The position numbers and the translations under genes are program-made. Positions 34,450 to 46,899 of a DNA stretch of 64,000 nt are shown piece after piece. The stretch is from positions 558,001 through 622,000 of the forward strand of contig JAHLEZ010000030.1 of the NCBI GenBank assembly GCA_020726505.1. The letters run 5' to 3'. The notes under the pieces are model-generated. The model was not told the DNA's origin. It saw only the letters and a program-made list of their open reading frames with translations, and did no database searches. Position 1 is the stretch's first letter; the number at the start of each line of letters is the position of its first letter. This stretch comes from Leptodontidium sp. MPI-SDFR-AT-0119. Lineage: Eukaryota; Ascomycota; Leotiomycetes; Helotiales; Leptodontidiaceae.

Positions 34450-35800
34450 TCGATTTATTCTTATGTAACTAAGAATAATAGATCTCTATCCCGTCTATTA
34501 ACTTTAGTATAATAATCAAGTAATTTTATAGCCTTATGAAAATCTTCCTTATTTTTCACGATCTTTATTACACCTAGCCTACTTAGTAATTTATACTTTA
34601 GAAACAATTTATCTAGTATCTTATTCCCCCTATTAGTACTAATGATACAATTAAGATTCGTGTCTATGAGTATCACATAAAAAATCGTCTAACTAAGATG
34701 CTTAGCGCGAATATCGTTACTCCCTATTTAACTCGCCTTTAACCTTATAAGTGTAGTTACCCCTATCGTGATCTTATCTTTCTCTAAAATCTTTCTATTA
34801 GCTTAACGAACTACGATATTTTGTTAAAATAATACGGTTGTTAATATAACCTTATATACTTTCTTTACTAATTTATTTATATATTTAGCTATTTAATTTA
34901 TTATTAATACTCTTCTTAATATCTACGGTCTCTTAATACTCCTCTCACTTTATATGTTTTGCTTTTCGGCTATGCCCTTAGGTCTAGTAGCCACCGTGCC
35001 TACTATTATACTATACTCCTTAAGTATAAGGTCGATTATTATCTTTGCTTTTCCTATCCTCTTTACTCGCCTAGGTTTATATATAATACTATTCAGTTTA
35101 TTACGGATCTTTCGTAAAGGTATTTACGCGCCGTGCTTAAATATATTATCTCGTGGCGTCTTAGCTTTAGGCACTAACTTCGGTATAGATATTTTTATAA
35201 TACTATTATTAGGTTACGCGAGTTTATTCTTCTTAGAGTCAATGTTCCTCTACTCCACTTTTTCTTATAGTACCTTTTTCTTAATAGCCTTATTATTAGC
35301 CCCTTTCTTCTTAGTTATGTCTCGTCTTCGTGCCTTTTGTTTTTATAAGTTATTATATCGACGAGTATATATTAATAAATATTTCAAAGCCTAGGCAGTT
35401 TTACTTTTAGACTAAGTATTATTATCTTGTGTTCGGATTAACTTGGCTAGTATCCCCCTTATCTCTTCTAACTTATTTTAAGTTAAATAAGTTCTTGTCT
35501 TTATATCCTTCGCTTCTTATTAAGTATCGTAAGTTTCGGTTCGCAAGTTTACTAACGCTCTATCGTCGATATCTAAGACAGTACAAATCGCCTAGTCCAA
35601 GTCCGCCTATAGCCTCCTTATATTAGCCTTAAGAGTCGCTTAAGTCCGAAATTGTAAATTTCGTTTATTAATAAACTAAGCCTCTTATAATATCTTATCT
35701 TCCTCGGGGAAGTCCGTGAATTCTTTTAGTTAAATTAAGAGGTTCATTTTTAATATTCTTATTTTATATTAATTTATACTCTTTAATATTAAGAACTACG
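34450..35800 (-). pseudogene. Cargo gene A1 (unknown), RIP-degraded
   Basis: The minus-strand C-terminal part at 34676-34461 (LGVIKIVKNKEDFHKAIKLL, then YYTKVNRRDRDL) matches the corresponding part of B1 near 40940-40740. Farther upstream the frame is Lys/Arg-rich with TAA/TAG interruptions. It reads away from A2, so the two could share a promoter region at about 35900-36600. No family recognised. Confidence 0.5.
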
Positions 35801-36639
35801 ATCTTACTTATAATTACACTTAATAATCTAATTCCCCGGGTATTTTTCTTAATTATAGTTGTCTTAAGACTAGACAACGAAAGTTGTTTCTCGAGGCTGT
35901 TTACTTATAAGTAGTCTAGGGGCTACTGTGTGTTAGAAGATCCTAGCTTATAGATTTACGGATTACGTACTAAGGTGATTACTGGACTAAGTATACTACT
36001 TAATATTAAATAAACTTATAGTAAACTCCTTTAAAGTCGTAAATTAAAACTAAAATCAAGGCCACTCGATTATTGTAAAGGGAGAATAAAAGTTCAAAAT
36101 CGCGAAGGCTTCTTAAATTACTTACTACTAGTGGCGCACTAATTACTAGTCACTTTTACTAGAGAAAGCGGCCCCTTGGACTTCTTTTTTTTAGGCTGTT
36201 TTCCCTGAAGTCGGCCTTCTTATTTACTGAAAGTACTTACCTTTACTAGCCCCGCAATTTAAAGCAGCTTGTTATTCTTATTATTCGGCTTCTTTCTTAA
36301 TAATCAGCCTTGTTTCCTTAAATAACTTAAACAAAAATATCGCGCGTAAATTAACCCCAACTAGTTATTATAATTAACCTTCTCTTTTCTAAAACCACGT
36401 GATTTCCTCTATAAATACTAAACGCCACCTCATCCTTAACTTCTACGCGTCGCGATAAGCGTATCGAGTTTAGTTTTGCTTAAAGCGACGCCTCCCTCTT
36501 TAAAAACTACGTTAACCCCTTTTTAATAACCGCCGTAAGCTAAAACTAAGTTATAATTAGTAATCACAAAGGACATAATACCTAAAGTTTATAGTCTTAT
36601 CGAAATCACTAAAGTAGTAATATACTCGATAGGTCGTGC

Positions 36640-39600
36640 GTACTCCCTTATAACTCTTAATTAAGTTTAATGTTTAATAAATACTCCTACTTTTACGCCT
36701 ATTATCTTATATATACTTAACTTAACTACTTCCTTAATAACCGCCGCATTTCCGTTTAGCTTAATCTTAGTTTATTAATACTTTAATTTTAAATAAAGAA
36801 ATATAAATAACTTTATATATATTTTAGAAATACTAGTAGTTAAAATCTTTACGTCAAATGCCGCTACTTCTTACGAATCACCTCTCTTCGATTTCCAACA
36901 AGTTACACACATTTATACTTAAAGATTTAGTTATAAATATAAATTCTAAGGAATATAAGTTAGCTTAAGTTTAGGAAGTATTTACTACGTTATTAATTAT
37001 ATATTATATTATCTTAATAAAGGTAACCTTTTATTTTACAATAAGCGCACTATATAACGATATATACGCGATAAATAAAGAAGTACATCTTAATTTTCAC
37101 CTTTAGTATCCTCTTTTAGCTAATATTTCACTTAGTAAGACTTATTAATTAGATATAATAACTTAAGTGTACTATTATATTACACGAAATAGTACTCGCG
37201 ATATAATACGTACGGCATTAGATTCTTTAAAGTAATTAGTTATTAAAGATCTACTTGCGCGAATTTTAGGGACTTTAACGCTATAATCTTCCGGATACCC
37301 TAAACCTCTTGCGCTTCTTCTTACTAAATATCTACTACTTTATTAACTATTTCCTACTAGTATATTAAAGTCCCTTACGCCTGTTCTAGCTAGTACGCTA
37401 AGGTTTTTAAAGTTAAATATACCTCTACTAGATTCGAAACTATAATCTAAAGATCAGGATAGTGATATTAAGTCTAAATCGTTTGAGGTTTTCGATATGA
37501 ACTAATCGAAGATTAATAAGCTAAAGATAAATGAAAATAATAATTTAATTAATCTTAACGAGTTTAACTTTATAAAAGTATTTAATAAGGAGGAGCTTGC
37601 GTAAACGCGCGTGTGTAAGTGTATCGTAATTAAGTAAAAAGAAAAATAAATAATATAGTGTTATAGTAAGTACCTTTTATTATTTTCTTAGGAATCTTAT
37701 CTAACTCTAATGTTTAAAATACTCCCCTTAATGTTCTTAAAAGTATTTATTTATTTGTCTCCCGAGATTTGTTTATAAGGATACTTTAACTTCGATTATA
37801 ATTAAAACTTTTATAACTTAAAGTATTTTATCCTTGTAACCGCCGTACACTTTAATAATTCTTCGCTCAGATATATTATACTCTCGTGCTTTAATACTAC
37901 TATAAGACTTAAGTTTATACTTTCTTAGTATTATATTTAGAGTTTAATAAGACAGCCTCAGTTGCGTATTCTTTTAATGTCTAAGATATATATAACTTTA
38001 TATACCCTAACATTTCTTTTAATTTAAGTTATTATTTGTTTTTATTTAATAGCGATTATTAATAGCTTGTGATTAAATACTTATATACTACTTAAGTATT
38101 TAATACTTATATTATTTATTATCCGCGCTACTTGGATTCTCGTTATAGCTTCTTAAGCCTTAGTGTAATATTATTTTAGTTTTATTACTAGTGGATTTCT
38201 TTATTTTATAAAAGTACAAGTTTAAGGTATACTTAAACTTAGTATCTTATGTAATATATATTTATTAATAAAAGCACATGAACTTTTAGGAGCTTTCTAT
38301 TATTAAAGTTAACCTTAATAGTAGCGCGTATAATCTTTATTAGGAGATTCGTAGTAAGTTAAAAAGAAGTATTATACGAACTATTAAATATACAGAGCGT
38401 GTAGATAAGATATTAATCCCTGAAGCTATTATAATAACGCAGGAAGTTAACTAATAGCGCAGTCATTTAGATATCTATTAAATATAAACAAGTTAAAAAG
38501 AAATAGTTCGCTTATTAACATATGAAAAGTAATTTAAGCTATTTTATACTTGCGAAAGCCTTACTGTAATTAAATATATAACGAATAAGAATTTAATTAT
38601 AGTTCCCTTGGTTATAAATCTTACGAGTAATGTAATGTTCTTGTATTATATAAACATTAGTACTTCTTAAGGAGGCCGTATATTTACAGTGCTATTAATA
38701 TATCTTATTTACTTACTACTTAAATAGACGATTAAGTCTGCTTAGAAGTATTCTAACTTATTATAATATTTGTCTTGTGGAAGTTAGCTTAGTTTAGTTG
38801 TCCGGGACCTCTCTTGTGTTTAGTCTTAACAATATCGCACAACTTATTCGATTTATCGTATAAGATAAATAGGCTTCTTATAATATATATCGGTATTATC
38901 TTAATAATAAACTAAAGTAAGAAGGTAAAGGACAGTTTCTTATATTATTATTTTTAAATATATTCGTCACGCTCTTTAATAAAATGTTCTCGTTATTACT
39001 AATCAGGATAAACGTACCTTTCTTTAAATTTATAGTTCCATCTTAATACATAAATCTAAGTAATAATTTCTCCTTAAAGCTATTAAACGTTTATTTAAAC
39101 GTTAGTCTTAAAAGACGGTAATATCAAACCGCCAAGTAACTACTAATGAATATCAATATTATTAATAATATAATTTGAAGGGCTACTAAAATCTCTTAGC
39201 TAAAGATAATACCTTACTAGACTAAACCGACTTACTTACTACGTTCTGAAATAGATAATCATATATTAACCTTTTTAGTTTTAAACTCACGAATATAAGT
39301 ATTTCTTTAATAAGTAATAGCCTTAAGTTTACCTTATAATATATTATATCTTAATTACGAATTGGAAAGATAGTAGAATATAAACTTTTAGTATTAGGAA
39401 GCCTAACGAGCGTTTCTCTTCTTAATATAAAAAAGATACGTGCTTTACTTAAAAATGTAATCTAGTAACTTAAGAAGTTATTTAAGTTATATTAATAGAT
39501 TCGTTTAAGCTTGTTCTTATTTTATATTTCTACGTTTTATTTATTAAACGCCTGATAAGTTCTTAAAGCCTTAGATTTAACGGATTTAGATTATAGTACT

Positions 39601-40130
39601 AGACTTTTTATATGTCGCTATAAGTAAATCGTATCTAGAAGTATACCGCTTGTTTTCTCTTTGCGGCGATTTCAATTATATTAGAGAAGTTAAGCTTATT
39701 ATTACTAAGGAATTCTTAACTTAGTTTAAGTTTTAAAATATTAATAGTTATATAATAGATTATAAGATCTCTAGTAGTTACGTATCTAATAATTGCTATT
39801 GTTAACATTTACTTAACTTATAGTTATTACTTTTATAAAAATAAACTTCTTATTTTAAAATCTACTAGTGATATCTTGTGTCGTTCTTAAATGTGTAATT
39901 TGACGAATGTTATTACGTCTTAGATAATAATAAAATTAGACATAGTAAATAGCTTTACCGAAATACGTATTATGAGAGTATAGTAAATTCGACGAGTGGT
40001 TTAAGAATTGTATATATAAAAAAGATATAAGATCTTTCGATTTTAAAAATTAGTTATATAGTTTCTAGTAAGATTTATATTTGAACTTTGTGTCTTTAGG
40101 ATTAGACGAAAGTATTTAAATCTATAAAAT
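36640..40130 (+). pseudogene. Cargo gene A2, diverged SNF2-type helicase relic
   Basis: From 36650 to 37600 this copy aligns with 42720-43690 of B2 with many transitions. The ATPase motif I equivalent near 37930 reads LVLYLEFNKTAS, and motif III reads LVxLSGTSLVFSLNNIAQLI near 38790-38850. Motifs V and VI seen in B2 could not be found, so its 3' half is diverged or truncated. Gln and Trp codons are widely replaced by stops. Confidence 0.5.
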
Positions 40131-40239
40131 TATTAATAACTTAATATTAAATTCCTCGTAATAAGCTCTTTGCTTATATATTAAGTCCTTGAATATAATG
40201 TTCCTCGCTTCTTGTAATATAGAATCAAAACCTCCGTTC

Positions 40240-40575
40240 TTAAAATGGCCTCTCTTAGTATCTAGTAAAGAAGCCTGGCAAAGTAGCCTCTAAACTTCTA
40301 TCTTTAAAATGGCTTTCCCTAGTATTTAGTAAAAAAGCTTAGTAAAGTAGCCTCTAAACTTTTATCCTTAAAATGGCCTCTCCTAGCATCTAGCAAAGAA
40401 GCTTAGCTAAGGCGGCCTCCAAATTTCCATCCTTAAAATAGCCTCTCTTAGTATTTAGCAAAAAAGCCTAGTAAAGCAGCCTCTAAACTTTCATTCTTAA
40501 AATAGCCTCTCCTAACATTTAGCAAAGAAGCCTAACTAAGGCGGCCTCTAAACTTCTATCCTCAAAATGGCCTAA
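40240..40575 (+). repeat. Tandem array 2, five 64-bp units
   Basis: Units start TTAAAATGGCCTCTC at 40240, 40304, 40368, 40432, 40496 and a partial at 40560, and include GCAAAGAAGCCT and AAAGTAGCCTCTAAACTTC. It separates the A and B modules. Confidence 0.88.
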
Positions 40576-40739
40576 TAAGGTATTTTCGCCTACGCCTAAC
40601 GAGTAATATTAATATTATTAAAATTTATAAGTATATTAAATATTTATACTTTTACTACGAATATATCATTTTGTAATTAGAAAGTAATCTTATATTAAAC
40701 GCTTATATATAGGAATAAGAGTATATTTATATCTATAAA

Positions 40740-41820
40740 ACAATAAACTTTAAATCTTAATCTCGTTCTCTAACACTAGTATAATAATTAAGTAAACTTA
40801 CAGCCCGCTAAAAATCCTCTTCGTCTTTAACTTGCCTTATTCGACCTAGCTCTCTTAGTTCTTTATAAACTAGAGTTAGTTTATTCTCTTTAATATTTAT
40901 TTTATTTGCCCTAATAATACACTTAGGATCTGTGTCCTTTAGTAACTCGTAAAGCTTTACTTAGCTGAGATGTTCTGCTCGAATATTTATATTACTTAAT
41001 AAATTACACTTCTTCTTTACTAATACGTAAACCCCTAATGTGATTATATTTTTCGGGTTATATTTCCCGCCCTTATACTTAATTATAATGTTGCGTTACA
41101 TAAGCGTAGTCTTTAGCGTGGTCTTATGTAATATACTCGATAAATTATTTATAGTCTTAGTCGATTAATCTCTACTTAATATACCTCCGCTAGTTCGACA
41201 TCTTTTAATAAAAGGTGTACTAGCATTAATCTACTACCTCGTAAGTGTTAAAAGGTTCTCCACGGCTCCGAAATACTTAGCGTTATAATCTCGAGAGGCG
41301 TTTAAACTTATACTTCCCTTGGCATTGGCTTGATTAAATATAAGACGCGATTTTAGTAGGTTCTGACTAGGGGTCTTTAATTGAGGACGAGGTATGGCGC
41401 GCTTTAAAATAATAACTAACTTCACGAACATCCCCTCTATATTAGTATTACCTTTACTATTATCTCCCTTAGCCTTTAGCTTCTGTTTTCGTGCCTTCTA
41501 TTTTCATAAATAATTACATCGTTGAGCATAAACTAGTAAACATCCACGAGCTTATATAATCTTAGCTATAAACTATTCCTTATCACGCGATAGCCGGATT
41601 AAATCTTCTAGTATTCTTCCGATCTTATTAAACTACGTTAAAGTCAAATATAATCCCGTCGTATCCTTCTTATTCTCTTACTAAGTCTCGCACGCTTTCC
41701 TCCTTAACGTCTCTAATAGTTCTTTGTCTAACTTAAAGACACTCTTAACTACTTAGTTTAATCCTTGCCACTTCTTCGCCGCCTTAATAGGTATTCTCTT
41801 CTAAGTATTAAATTAGTAGT
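40740..41820 (-). pseudogene. Cargo gene B1, paralogue of A1
   Basis: The minus-strand frame reads KRIPIKAAKKWQGLN near 41800, then KSVFKLDKELLETLRRKACE, then FNKIGRILEDLIRLSRDKE, interrupted by RIP-type stops. A clean stretch follows at 41431-41234 (IPRPQLKTPSQNLLKSRLIF). The C-terminus (VKDEEDF, LLNYYTSVRERD) pairs with A1. The charged, helical sequence gives no clear family. It reads away from B2, repeating the A1/A2 arrangement. Confidence 0.5.
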
Positions 41821-42649
41821 TCCGTTCGTTCCTAAACTATACTTCTTAATAATTAATATCTAATATAAACTAGCTTGTGAACTCTTTAGGCTAAGAGACT
41901 AGGTTAGGGTTTAGTGTTCTTACTCTTAATTAATTTATACGCTTTATTACAAGGAAGTAAAATCTTACCTTTAGTTATTATAATAGAATTTATATTTAAA
42001 ATAAGAGTATTATTTATAATTGTTTTTCTTATAAATAGTAAAGGCCGCTTAGTGAAGTTGTTTACTAGTAGTAAGATAAGGCTACTTTGTAAAGGAAGTT
42101 TAATACCGAAAGGTTTATAAATAACGCGAGAGGTAAAGTGTAGCGTTAAATAATTAATACTCGCAGATGTAACGTAACTTGTAGTTTTTTTAATTGTTAA
42201 AATCGTAAGAATAAGTATAACGTGGCGTGTGTGATGTATTTAAGATGTAAGTTGTGAATTATATAAGCCGACTTTATTGTGAAAAGGACGTTTTCCTCGC
42301 TGCGGTTGCTTTAATTACTAGCGCGAGGTTTGACCTAAAGCGCGTAGTTATATGTCAAAATAGCCTCCTTCCTTTCGCAAAAACGTCCTTGTAAAAACGT
42401 CCTCGCTTAACTTAGCCTCGTTACTTCCCTCTCTTAACTAGCTCTTCTCTTTTAATACGCCCTTAAATTTGAATATAATAATCTTAAACTTTTTTTAATC
42501 TTCTTCGCCTTACGACAAATGTATTATTATTTGTAATAAATAAAATAATAGCTTTACCTTTTACTTTAGCACTAGAACCGCCTTAGTACCCGCCCGAAAT
42601 TATAATAACAATTTAACGTGTAGCTTTAGAAAATACGAATATAAGAGGA

Positions 42650-45600
42650 GACGGTCTTATTAACGCTATAGAAGTAATAAACAAGGAGATAACTAGTACG
42701 TATCTCTTTACTTTTGTAAATTAAGTCTAATGTTTACTAAATGTCTTTACTTTTACTCTTATTATCTCTATTATACCTCGCGCATTTCCTGTACACATCC
42801 GATTTAAATATAGCCCTAAAACTGCGGACTTTGCGGAATGCCTAATAGTTGTGAATCTACGTATTGATCCTAGCCTGAAAGTTATAGATACGCCCTCATA
42901 AGTTATCGAGCTTATACTAAGTCATTTATTGAAGAACGAGTACCGTTAGATACCTATTAATAATATTAGGCCTAATTATTTAGTATTTAATAAGTTACAT
43001 AAGTTCATTTTTAAAGATTCGGTAATAAATATAGATTCTAAGGAATGTAAATTAGCTTAAGTTTAAGAAGTATTTGCCACGTTGCCGGTTATATATTATA
43101 TTATCTTAATAAAGGTGACCTTCTATTTTGCGATAAGTGTATTATATAACAATATACGCGCGATAAATAGAGAAGCACGTCTTAATCTTTACCTTTAGTA
43201 TCCTCTTTTAGCTGATGTCTTACTTAGTAAGACTCGTCGATTAGATGTAATAACTAAAGTACAGAGTCGTGCTACGCGAAGTAGTACTCGCGATTTAATG
43301 TGTACTATATCAGATTTTTTAAAGTAATTAGCTATTGAAGATCTACTTGCGCAAACTCTAAGGACTTTAATATTATAATCTCCCGGATACCTTAAAGCTT
43401 TTAAGCCTTTTTCTTTAGAACACCCTAAGTCCCCTAAGCCACTTTTAGTAGGCACGCTAAAGTCTCCTTAGTTAGATACACTTTTATTAGATTCGGAACT
43501 ATAGCCTAGAGATTAAGATAGTGATATTAATTTTATATAATTTAAGGTTTTCGATGTAAACTAACCGACGATTAATAAGCCAAAGATAGATGAAGATGAT
43601 AATTTAGTTGACTTTAACGACTTTAACTTTAGAGAAGTATTTAATAAGGAGGAGCCTGCGGAAGCTGATTTTAATAGTGATACCGCCGCGTTTTAGGAGG
43701 CGTACGATTACTAGAAAGAGATGAGTATAAATAATACGGTATAGTAGTAAGTTTCCTTTATTACCTTATTTAGAGTTTTATTTAATTTGTATGTTTAGGA
43801 TACTTGACTTAATAGATTCTGAAGTTACTATATATTTGACTCCTGAGATTTGGACACTCAGATGTAACTTTTTTAGTCACGACCTTAATATGCGTAAACC
43901 GGCTTATATTATTAATATAAACGGATTTACTCGAAAGTTACTTCCTGTGTAAATACACTTTATATTTATGTTTCTCTGCTTTCATTATAATATAAAGGTT
44001 TATATGTTTTTAGTATTATTGATGGGTTTAGGTAAGATTATAGTTGTACTTTGTGCTTTTTACATTTAGTACGTATATAATCTAATGTGAAATAATATTC
44101 GTCTTAATCCTGACGATTATATTAGTTAATCGAATAGAGATTGCGAAAAGCCTGGCCTTATATATCCACAAGTAAAGGAGATGTTTATTAAGTATAACTA
44201 TTATTACCTGTGTTACGCGGATTCTCCTAGTAGCTTTATAAAGCCTAAGTTGGGTATAAACGTTGTTTTGTTATTAACTGGACTACTTGTAACTTAAGTA
44301 TATAAGTTTAATTAGTGCTTAAACCTTATAGCTATTAGTCCCTATAGTAATATAAATGGCTATGAGAATAAGTAGGGATATTCTATTATTAAGTATTACG
44401 GATTAAGTAAGTTAATATTAGAATAGTAGAAAGACTTTTACAGTCGCGAGTTTTAATTCGAAGATTAGCTGCTAGATGAGCGGGATAAATTGATCTTAGG
44501 TAAACCCTTGAAGCCTTTTGTGTAGAAGCTAAGAACTATTAATAGTTAGATTATAGTCTTATTTACTTCTGACTCGGTCGAGAGTAAGTTCTAATAGCTT
44601 AATAAGTAGTATTATAGATAGAGTTATAAGTTATATAAAGAAGGTATTGATAAACATAGTTAACCTTATATTATAAATAAAAAGATATTTAAGGAAACTA
44701 AAACCTTAATTTTATAACGCTATATTATTTCGGTTATTTATAAAGACGAATGTTACTTTAGAAAAGCGTAAACTTATAGCGCCGTTAAAAATATCCTCAC
44801 TACTTAGTATTCGAATGGACGACTAAGTCTACGTAAAAACATTCTAATGTATTATAATATTCCTCTTATAGAAGTTAGCTTAGTTTAGTTATCTAGGACC
44901 CCTCTTATGTTTAGTCCTAACGATATCGTATAACTTATTTGATTTATAGTATGAGATAAGTAGGCTTCTGATTTTGTACTTAAGTACTAAATGGGGAATA
45001 AGTTATAAGAGCTTAGCAAGATATAGGTATTGAATCTATTGCCTTAAAATAGAGATTTAGACGTTTTCGATGAAGTAATCTCCGAGTTACCTCCTCTAAT
45101 TAAGCGACTCTTTTTTTAGTTTACGATTAAGAGTGTTTTTATCGATTATGCTTATGTGATCGTACCTCGCAACTTATTTTCTATATATTAGTGTATTCAT
45201 CTGGGTTAATAGTAGAAGATAGCTTAATAGATTACTACAGATGATTATATATATTGGCTTAAAGTAAACGAGAAGAGTAAGAAACTTTTCTTATTAAGGG
45301 GTAGTAAGATTCAAGACTAGAGAGATATTAAGCCTAGAAATAGTTATTATAGGTCGCGTATTTGTATTACCTTTTTATTCCTAGTTAATATAATTAATCC
45401 GCGAACTAAGAAGCGCTTTAAGTTAACAAATTAGGAGTTTATAGAGTTAATTACAGATGAAAAGGGCGGACGAAAGGCTGAGTTTAAACCTAATTAATTA
45501 GGGGATCCTTTTTTCGATAATTTATAGGCTATTTGCGATTCGTTAAGTAAATTATAAGTGTGACTTGAGAAGCGAAAGAAGTACGATCTTCTATTCCTTA

Positions 45601-46160
45601 ATAGTAAAAGGAAAGAATCTAGGCATATTATTACCTTATACTTTTATATTATAATATATATTTAGTTTATAATAAGTTCTTAAATTACGTCTTTTTATTT
45701 TTAATTAGTATTAAACTTATATTAACTTATTATTATAGTAGTTAGAACATATTTAAGGTCACCTTAAAGAAGATATTATTGTCGTGACCTTAAATATACT
45801 TAAGAAGGCGCGCAGTTAGGCGCTTGAAAGGTTCTATGTAAATATAGACTCTAAACTTCCTATTAAAGACTAAAAGACGGCTAGATTTATAGTTGCTACT
45901 TTATTAGCTATTATTATAGGCCTTACTTTAGCGGAAGTAATCACAGTAATATTCGTTGAAGTTAATTATTACTCTTGTACAATAAACTAAGGATTTTGTC
46001 GCTATTGTCGCCAAGGTAATACAAACGCTACTGTCAAGTCTTAAGTTCTAATAAATAAGGGGAATGTTATTAAGTAGCGTATTAATAATATAAATAAGCT
46101 ATGTTAAAAGATTTAAGATATATAAAAGCGAAAGAGGATTAAGGTAAAAGATGTTCTAGG
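42650..46160 (+). pseudogene. Cargo gene B2, SNF2-family helicase/ATPase relic
   Basis: ATPase motif I MGLGK is at 44022-44036 in the context LVLLMGLGKIIVVLCAFYI. Motif II DECY is at 44745-44756 (from DECH). Motif III LSRTPLMFSPNDI starts at 44889 (LSGTP before a G to A change). Motif V is near 45919 (GLTLAEVITVIFVEVNYYS), and motif VI QGFCRYCRQGN is at 45988-46020. The order and spacing are those of SNF2/Rad54-like chromatin or DNA translocases. A probable intron starts with GTAAGT at about 43747. RIP stops make it inactive. The substrate cannot be inferred. Confidence 0.7.
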
Positions 46161-46340
46161 CGTTACGAGGGATTAAAATTAATAATTAGATAAGTAAGTT
46201 AAAGTTCGAGGATTTGCGAGAGAATTAGGGCATTATAATTAAAAGGAAACTATATATAAATATTTCGCAATAAGCGTGCTTTATTAAGTGGACAGATTAA
46301 GTTATTTAAATAAATAGAATAAGGTAGTTTTTTACTCGGA

Positions 46341-46660
46341 AGCGGCCTCCCTTAAAGAAGCCTCGTAGTATATCTTATAAAGTAGCTTACATTTAAATAA
46401 TATAAACGGCCTCCCTTAAATAAGCCTCGTAGTGTATTTGGTAAAGTAGCTTATACCTAAATAATATAAACGGCCTTCCTGAAATAAGCCTCGTAGTGTA
46501 TTTAGTAAAGTAACTTACACTTAAATAATGTAAACGGCTTCCCTGAAATAAGCCTCGTAGTATATTTGGCAAAGTAGCCTACACTTAAATAATATAAACG
46601 GCCTCCCTGAAATAAGCCTCGTAGTGCATTTAGTAAAGAAGCTTATATAAAGCGGCCTTT
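46341..46660 (+). repeat. Tandem array 3, five 64-bp units
   Basis: Units read ACGGCCTCCCTTAAATAAGC, then CTCGTAGTGTATTTGGTAAA, then GTAGCTTA and an AT-rich tail. The repeat distance is 64 bp (CGGCC at 46343 and 46407, and so on). It lies between B2 and the transposase gene. Confidence 0.88.
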
Positions 46661-46899
46661 TAGTGTATGTAAGTACTTAGTTAAAGCTTAAATTAATAAT
46701 AGTGAAGTTTAAGCCGTGGTTTAACTAATATTAATTATCTAGTACAATGTTTTTTAGCCTCCGATGTTGTTCTTGCCTTAAGTCGGTACAAAGTTTGAGT
46801 GGGTTCTCGAGGCATAAATGTAAGTAATTACAGTTACAAAATATACAACGGCTAGTAAAAGGTCAATCCTTGAGAATTAGTTTTTTCGACGAGACTAAA

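Noticed and set aside
34954..35394. 146-codon plus-strand ORF with a membrane-protein look
   Set aside because: Its Leu/Ile/Phe-rich composition is the complement of the Lys/Arg-rich minus-strand A1 frame in RIP-mutated DNA. There is no start context or splice support.
40240..40575. CRISPR-like array
   Set aside because: The units are contiguous and diverge gradually, with no unique spacers, and the context is fungal transposon DNA.
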